A stretch of DNA of 64,000 nucleotides from Granulicella arctica (GTDB taxonomy: Bacteria; Acidobacteriota; Terriglobia; Terriglobales; Acidobacteriaceae): positions 1,364,001-1,428,000 of the forward strand of contig NZ_JAGTUT010000001.1 of NCBI RefSeq assembly GCF_025685605.1, in the 5' to 3' direction. A program made the position numbers and the translations under genes. Below the pieces are notes generated by a model. That model searched no databases. It saw nothing but the letters and a program-made list of their open reading frames with translations, and was not told where the DNA came from. Shown one piece after another: positions 60,026-64,000 of this stretch (its first letter is position 1; each line of letters opens with the position of its first letter).

Positions 60026-61939
60026 TTAGTTCAGCTCGATATCCAGAACCTGAATCGAATACTGAGGAAGACTGTGGCTGAAGGTAGCCGCGGCGTTCGT
60101 AATCGTACTGACCACGGGCACAATCCGTGTGGGATCAGTGATGGAGTTGGTCTCCTGCGTAGTCTTGCCGCTCAGGGTCGTAACCGTAGCCCGAGGGCGG
60201 ATGTGAGCGGCCCCGTTGAGCTTGATCTCCACCGTCTGCGGCAGCGATGACGCATTAACAAGCTTCAGGTTGAGGTGGTGGGTCTTCGAGTCATAAGTCG
60301 CGGAGTCGAAGAGACGCGGGTTAGTCGTGTCAAGTGTTGAGGCGAGGATCTGGTCGCCAAGATGCGTAGTAAACATGACTTGCGCATAGTAGCTGGGTGA
60401 GCCGTAGCTGGTGAGCGCGTCGTAGCCGATGAGATCATTTGGCCACTGCATCGCACCAACAGTGACGTTGGTGAAAAGCGGCGCATACGAGGCCATGATG
60501 ACGATGTCGCTATTGCGCTCAAGGCCGGTCATCCATGCGGCGTCGCCTAGAGCAGCGCCAAGATTGGTGGTTGGAGAGCCTTCGCGTGTCGCCCACTCGC
60601 CGACGAGGATCTTGGGCCCGTTGCGATCGTAGGTGTCGTAACGGTGCGTATCGACAAAGAACTGCTGGGCAGTCCGATAGAAGTGAGTACGGAGCGTGTG
60701 GTCGTTGTCGTCGAGAATGTCGGGGCGAACGGATGTAACAGGAGCAGCGGCAACAAGCTGCAGGGCGGGATGCTTCTGCTTAATGGCCTTGTAGAACTGC
60801 GCAAAACGAGCGTTGTAGGTGCCGGAGTCGTCGTGGTATTCCTCATTACCTATCTCGATCCTGTTCAGAGAAAAGGGTGCAGGATGGCCATCTTTTGCGC
60901 GCTGAGCACCCCATCGAGTTGAGATGTCGCCGCTCACATAGTCAATCTCGTCGAGGGCGTCCTGGATATAGGGCTCGAGGTCTTTACCCGGGGTGACGTG
61001 ATCGCCGGTAAGCGAGTAGCCCGAGTAGACGGCGAGGAGCGGGTCCATGTGTAGGTCTTCACACCATGTAAGAAATTCGAGCAGACCAATGCCATCGGAC
61101 GAACGATAGGTCCACGGCGTGGGGTGTGTGGGCCGATCGACGAGAGGGCCGACGCTCTTCTTCCACTCGTAGTGCTCGTTCACATGATCGCCTTCAAGGT
61201 AGTTGCCTCCAGGAAAACGAAGGAAGGCCGGGTGCATGGCGGCAAGCTTCTCCATCAGGTCGATTCGCTTGCCGTTGGGCTCGTTCTTGTACGTCGGGGG
61301 AAAGAGGGAGATGAGGGTAAACCAGGCAGTCCCGGGATGTGCCGCAAGAATCTCAAGATGGTTCTTTGCCGAGGTTGTGAGGTTTGCGGTCTTGAGAGTG
61401 AAGTCATGCTTCTGCCAGGAAGAGCTGAGCGTTGGAACGATCGTTGATGCGGCGATGATGCCACTGTCGTCGTTGACCAAACGAACCGTAAGATCGCCAA
61501 GTGATGGCCCATCGGCCTTGGCATAGAAGGAACCTTGGTAGGAAGTCGCAGCGTGGAGAGGAATGCCCCAGAAGCCGGTGTTGTAAAAGCCTGCCTGAGA
61601 CTTAGCATGCGCAGAGGTGGCGGTGAACTTCAGGCTGTGGGTGATGGCAGTGCTGGGTCCAGTAGTTCGGTCGATCGCGATGTCTGCTCTTGCACTTCCG
61701 TTCTGGATGAGGGTCCAGTGTTCGAGGTTAGGACCTTTGTTCGTCTGGAAGGTGCGATTGCTGACAAGCTCAGCGTAGAGGCCACCGTCGTAGGAGTAGT
61801 TGATCTCCTCCGTCATGATCCCGTAGAGGGTCGGGCTCACGTTGCCAATAGGCTTTGACACGTCGACGGTCAGGGTAGCGGGACTCTGTGACATGCCTGA
61901 GGTAGCGAGGAGCAGGAGGCCGGGAAGAAAGAGACGCAT
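60026..61939 (-). CDS. exported GH51 alpha-L-arabinofuranosidase
   Basis: A 637-residue glycoside hydrolase family 51 enzyme that removes L-arabinofuranosyl side chains from plant polysaccharides such as arabinoxylan. Leader: residues 1-18. An N-terminal carbohydrate-binding-like beta-sandwich (about 50-210) leads to a TIM barrel from residue 225 with MHPAFLRFPGGNYLEG. The acid/base is in IEIGNEEYHDD and the nucleophile in ILVGEWATREG. A beta-sandwich end domain follows. It converges with the Gly/Pro-rich gene and lies outside the element. No sugar operon is adjacent. Confidence 0.92.
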   Translation of the reverse strand: MRLFLPGLLLLATSGMSQSPATLTVDVSKPIGNVSPTLYGIMTEEINYSYDGGLYAELVSNRTFQTNKGPNLEHWTLIQNGSARADIAIDRTTGPSTAITHSLKFTATSAHAKSQAGFYNTGFWGIPLHAATSYQGSFYAKADGPSLGDLTVRLVNDDSGIIAASTIVPTLSSSWQKHDFTLKTANLTTSAKNHLEILAAHPGTAWFTLISLFPPTYKNEPNGKRIDLMEKLAAMHPAFLRFPGGNYLEGDHVNEHYEWKKSVGPLVDRPTHPTPWTYRSSDGIGLLEFLTWCEDLHMDPLLAVYSGYSLTGDHVTPGKDLEPYIQDALDEIDYVSGDISTRWGAQRAKDGHPAPFSLNRIEIGNEEYHDDSGTYNARFAQFYKAIKQKHPALQLVAAAPVTSVRPDILDDNDHTLRTHFYRTAQQFFVDTHRYDTYDRNGPKILVGEWATREGSPTTNLGAALGDAAWMTGLERNSDIVIMASYAPLFTNVTVGAMQWPNDLIGYDALTSYGSPSYYAQVMFTTHLGDQILASTLDTTNPRLFDSATYDSKTHHLNLKLVNASSLPQTVEIKLNGAAHIRPRATVTTLSGKTTQETNSITDPTRIVPVVSTITNAAATFSHSLPQYSIQVLDIELN

Positions 61940-62029
61940 TCGCTGTGATCCTTCGCTTGCAGACTGATAACGTTTACTGACGCGTCGCCAACGGTAGCGG
62001 AAGGCCGGTTCATCGTCAAGCGATCCAGA

Positions 62030-62905
62030 CTATGGAACGATACCGTACTTGGCCTCAAGGAAGATTTGTAGATCGCCGGGAAGTGTTGCAGCCAATTCCT
62101 GCCAGGTGAGGAGGAGCAGGCGACAGCGCAAATCATAGATTCGTACGGCGCGCAGGATGCGGTGCCAGGCCGCGATAAGGTCTGGCCGGCGAGCGTCACA
62201 AAGCACGCAAAAACGCTGGTCTGTAGCATGCGCGGCGAGAACTCCGCGGATGAGTTGGTACGAGACGACAATAGTCCCAAGGATTTCGAGGTCATCGAGG
62301 TTGAAGACTTCTTCAAGATCGCGATAGCGATCGATCAGTTTGCGCGACGCCGTCTGAAAATCGTACTCGGTAAGCTTGGCTTCGATAAGGAGATCGGCCA
62401 ACTTCAGGTCGACCTCTGTGCAGTCCCGCCTACCGGATTGGAGAGGAACGCCTGGCTTGTAGCCAAACTGTGGCTCCGCTTCGGTATCGATGCCGAGCAG
62501 AAGTCGCGTGCCTTGGCTTGTCAGAACTTCAGGGTGGCAGAAGATGTTCATCAAAAGCGCGTCAGAGCTGTTGGACGAGTCCAGTTCGCGACGATCAGGG
62601 TCACGGCTAAGAAGCGCTCTCTTGGCAGACGTATGAACCTTAGTGAGACGACGCGCCCACGCTGGTGTCTCGCGGATGCGCCGGTAGCTATCAGCGAGGA
62701 AGTTGCCATGATTGCCAGCGTCGTCTTCGCGGTACAGGATGGCGGGTGGGTTCCCGAGCGAGACCTCGTGAGAGCCAGGGTGCCTGAGTGCCCATTGAAG
62801 ATTGCGCACGCTTAACTCCCGGCGGAGATCGGCAGCGTAGTGTTTGGAAGGTCGCGCAGGGCGGGGCCTGGCTTCGCGGAACTCGGGATCAATGATGTAG
62901 CGCAT
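62030..62905 (-). CDS. PD-(D/E)XK-type putative nuclease (PGN_0703-like)
   Basis: A 291-residue protein. The central ECLASS-like core is EVDLKLADLLIEAKLTEYDFQ (near residue 165), where E..K and an upstream acidic residue fit a PD-(D/E)XK nuclease. This pattern and its C-terminal helical part resemble the PGN_0703 family, found near restriction genes but not proven as a restriction enzyme. No methyltransferase is adjacent. It stands alone between the GH51 and MFS genes. Confidence 0.55.
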   Translation of the reverse strand: MRYIIDPEFREARPRPARPSKHYAADLRRELSVRNLQWALRHPGSHEVSLGNPPAILYREDDAGNHGNFLADSYRRIRETPAWARRLTKVHTSAKRALLSRDPDRRELDSSNSSDALLMNIFCHPEVLTSQGTRLLLGIDTEAEPQFGYKPGVPLQSGRRDCTEVDLKLADLLIEAKLTEYDFQTASRKLIDRYRDLEEVFNLDDLEILGTIVVSYQLIRGVLAAHATDQRFCVLCDARRPDLIAAWHRILRAVRIYDLRCRLLLLTWQELAATLPGDLQIFLEAKYGIVP

Positions 62906-62992
62906 GGCGTTTCAGGCGACGGAGTGCATGTCGTCATTACGGTACGGTACGATGAATCGCGTGTTTCAATCCACTTGAAATAGAGAACTCAT

Positions 62993-64000
62993 TTGCCCCA
63001 ACCGCGACGTCGATGGAGAATTGCCTGGCTGCTTGGGCTGGGCGTGCTCGTCAACTACTTCGACCGCGTGAACCTCTCGGTGTCGCATGCGGCGCTGGTC
63101 GGGACCTTCGGAATCTCAACGGTTGCGTTTGGCTATCTTTCGGGTGCGTACAACTGGACGTATGCCATGTGCCAGCTTCCCATTGGCGTGGTGCTGGATA
63201 AGTTCGGCGTACGGAAGGTGGGCCGCATCAGCACGTTTCTTTGGAGCGTAGCTTCGTTTGGTGCTGCAATTACTCCAAATCTACAAGGATTCTTTGCAGC
63301 GCGATTGGTGCTTGGCGTCGGGGAGGCACCTACGTTTCCAGCGAATGCCAAGGCAATCGGGATGTGGTTCCCGAAAAATGAGCGGAGTTCAGCCACATCG
63401 ATCTTCGATGCAGCCGCCAAGTTTGCGTCAGCAATTGGCGTACCGCTCCTCGGAATTCTGCTGCTAAAGGTTGGCTGGCGATGGAGCTTTGCGCTGACGG
63501 GCGTCATCAGTCTGCTCTACTTTGGGCTCTTCTCGACCATCTATCGCGACCCGCAGGATGACCCCGAGTTGACGCTTGCAGAGCGACAGACGATCGGGCT
63601 GGATGAGGGAATGCGCATCGAGGCAGATGCAGGACAGGGCGCTTCGCTGGGCTACCTGCTCGGGCAAAGAAAGGTGATTGGACTGGCGATTGGCTTTGGA
63701 TCGTATAACTACATCTTCTATTTGTTACTGACCTGGTTGCCTACCTACCTGTCGTCGGCGCTGGGTATCGATCTACTGCACTCGTTTTTGTACACTGGCG
63801 TTCCCTGGCTATTTGCCACCGTAGTGGAACTTATTATCGGCGGGTGGCTTGTGGATGCGTTGATCCATAAAGGCTGGGATGCAAACCGCGTGCGCAAAAC
63901 TGTGCTGATCGGCGGCATGTTCTGCGGGCTGGGAATTCTTGGGGCGGCAAATGCTCACACGGCGATCCGGGCGCTGATCTGGATCAGTGTATCCATCGGA
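62993..64000 (+). CDS. MFS transporter, cut by window end
   Basis: An open frame from TTG 62993 to the window end (336 codons) without a stop. Residues 10-30 (WRIAWLLGLGVLVNYFDRVNLSV) and the following segments match the major facilitator superfamily, ACS (anion:cation symporter) type: YNWTYAMCQLPIGVVLDKFGVRKVG and RLVLGVGEAPTFPANAKAIGMWFPKNERS. Members transport organic acids such as hexuronates or galactonates, so a link to the GH51 gene is possible. The C-terminal third lies outside the window. Confidence 0.85.
   Translation, partial: MPQPRRRWRIAWLLGLGVLVNYFDRVNLSVSHAALVGTFGISTVAFGYLSGAYNWTYAMCQLPIGVVLDKFGVRKVGRISTFLWSVASFGAAITPNLQGFFAARLVLGVGEAPTFPANAKAIGMWFPKNERSSATSIFDAAAKFASAIGVPLLGILLLKVGWRWSFALTGVISLLYFGLFSTIYRDPQDDPELTLAERQTIGLDEGMRIEADAGQGASLGYLLGQRKVIGLAIGFGSYNYIFYLLLTWLPTYLSSALGIDLLHSFLYTGVPWLFATVVELIIGGWLVDALIHKGWDANRVRKTVLIGGMFCGLGILGAANAHTAIRALIWISVSIG

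Overview
The window looks like chromosomal DNA of an Acidobacteriota member of the Terriglobia type (Granulicella/Edaphobacter/Terriglobus-like). This is inferred from gene content: an OPT transporter, DUF2264, a LVIVD protein, many secreted beta-barrel and beta-propeller proteins, a MerR-TPR fusion, a Tat-tagged aminotransferase and frequent TTG/GTG starts. It was not confirmed by a search. Five complete tRNA genes (Ser-GCT, Thr-CGT, Arg-TCT, His-GTG, Pro-TGG) are present and no rRNA.

Layout. 1-1944 is the edge of a decayed integrative element next to tRNA-Ser: a truncated umuC with an internal stop and a P4-type integrase with an internal stop. 2.1-33.3 kb is core: permease, ppa, purS, a tightly overlapping heme cluster hemE-hemH-hemY, a long minus-strand block (2H phosphoesterase, lipoprotein, DUF2264, ohr, DUF2059, OPT transporter), comF, HNH nuclease, CsgG-like protein, DsbA-like protein, a kinase-like protein without its ATPase domain, recX, porin, alaS, sialidase and AmiC-type amidase. 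33.4-48.7 kb continues with a candidate small RNA, M61 peptidase, MerR-TPR protein, acyl-CoA dehydrogenase, a DUF305-LVIVD pair, MFS transporter, Tat-exported aminotransferase, a frameshifted HAE-type deaminase, YheT and DUF72.

48,778-59,199 is a 10.37-kb integrative element in the tRNA-Pro gene. It is bounded by a 52-bp direct repeat of the tRNA 3' part and carries inner 26-bp repeats at both ends. It holds a tyrosine integrase broken by one stop codon, a zinc-ribbon gene coupled to it, an excisionase, small proteins of unknown role, an iteron-like AATCA array, a divergent SRAP/HNH-like pair, a serine recombinase, a three-gene cassette (antitoxin-like, TumE/DUF6516-like, pyruvate-kinase-C-like) and a frameshifted lipoprotein hydrolase. 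This element is the most likely home of anything undescribed. 59.2-64 kb returns to chromosome: a Gly/Pro-rich secreted protein, a GH51 arabinofuranosidase, a PGN_0703-like nuclease and an MFS transporter cut by the window end.

All the clear gene-breaking lesions found (three in-frame stops, three frameshifts) lie in mobile or accessory genes, while I saw none in the core genes. This argues for real decay of the mobile DNA rather than random sequencing error.
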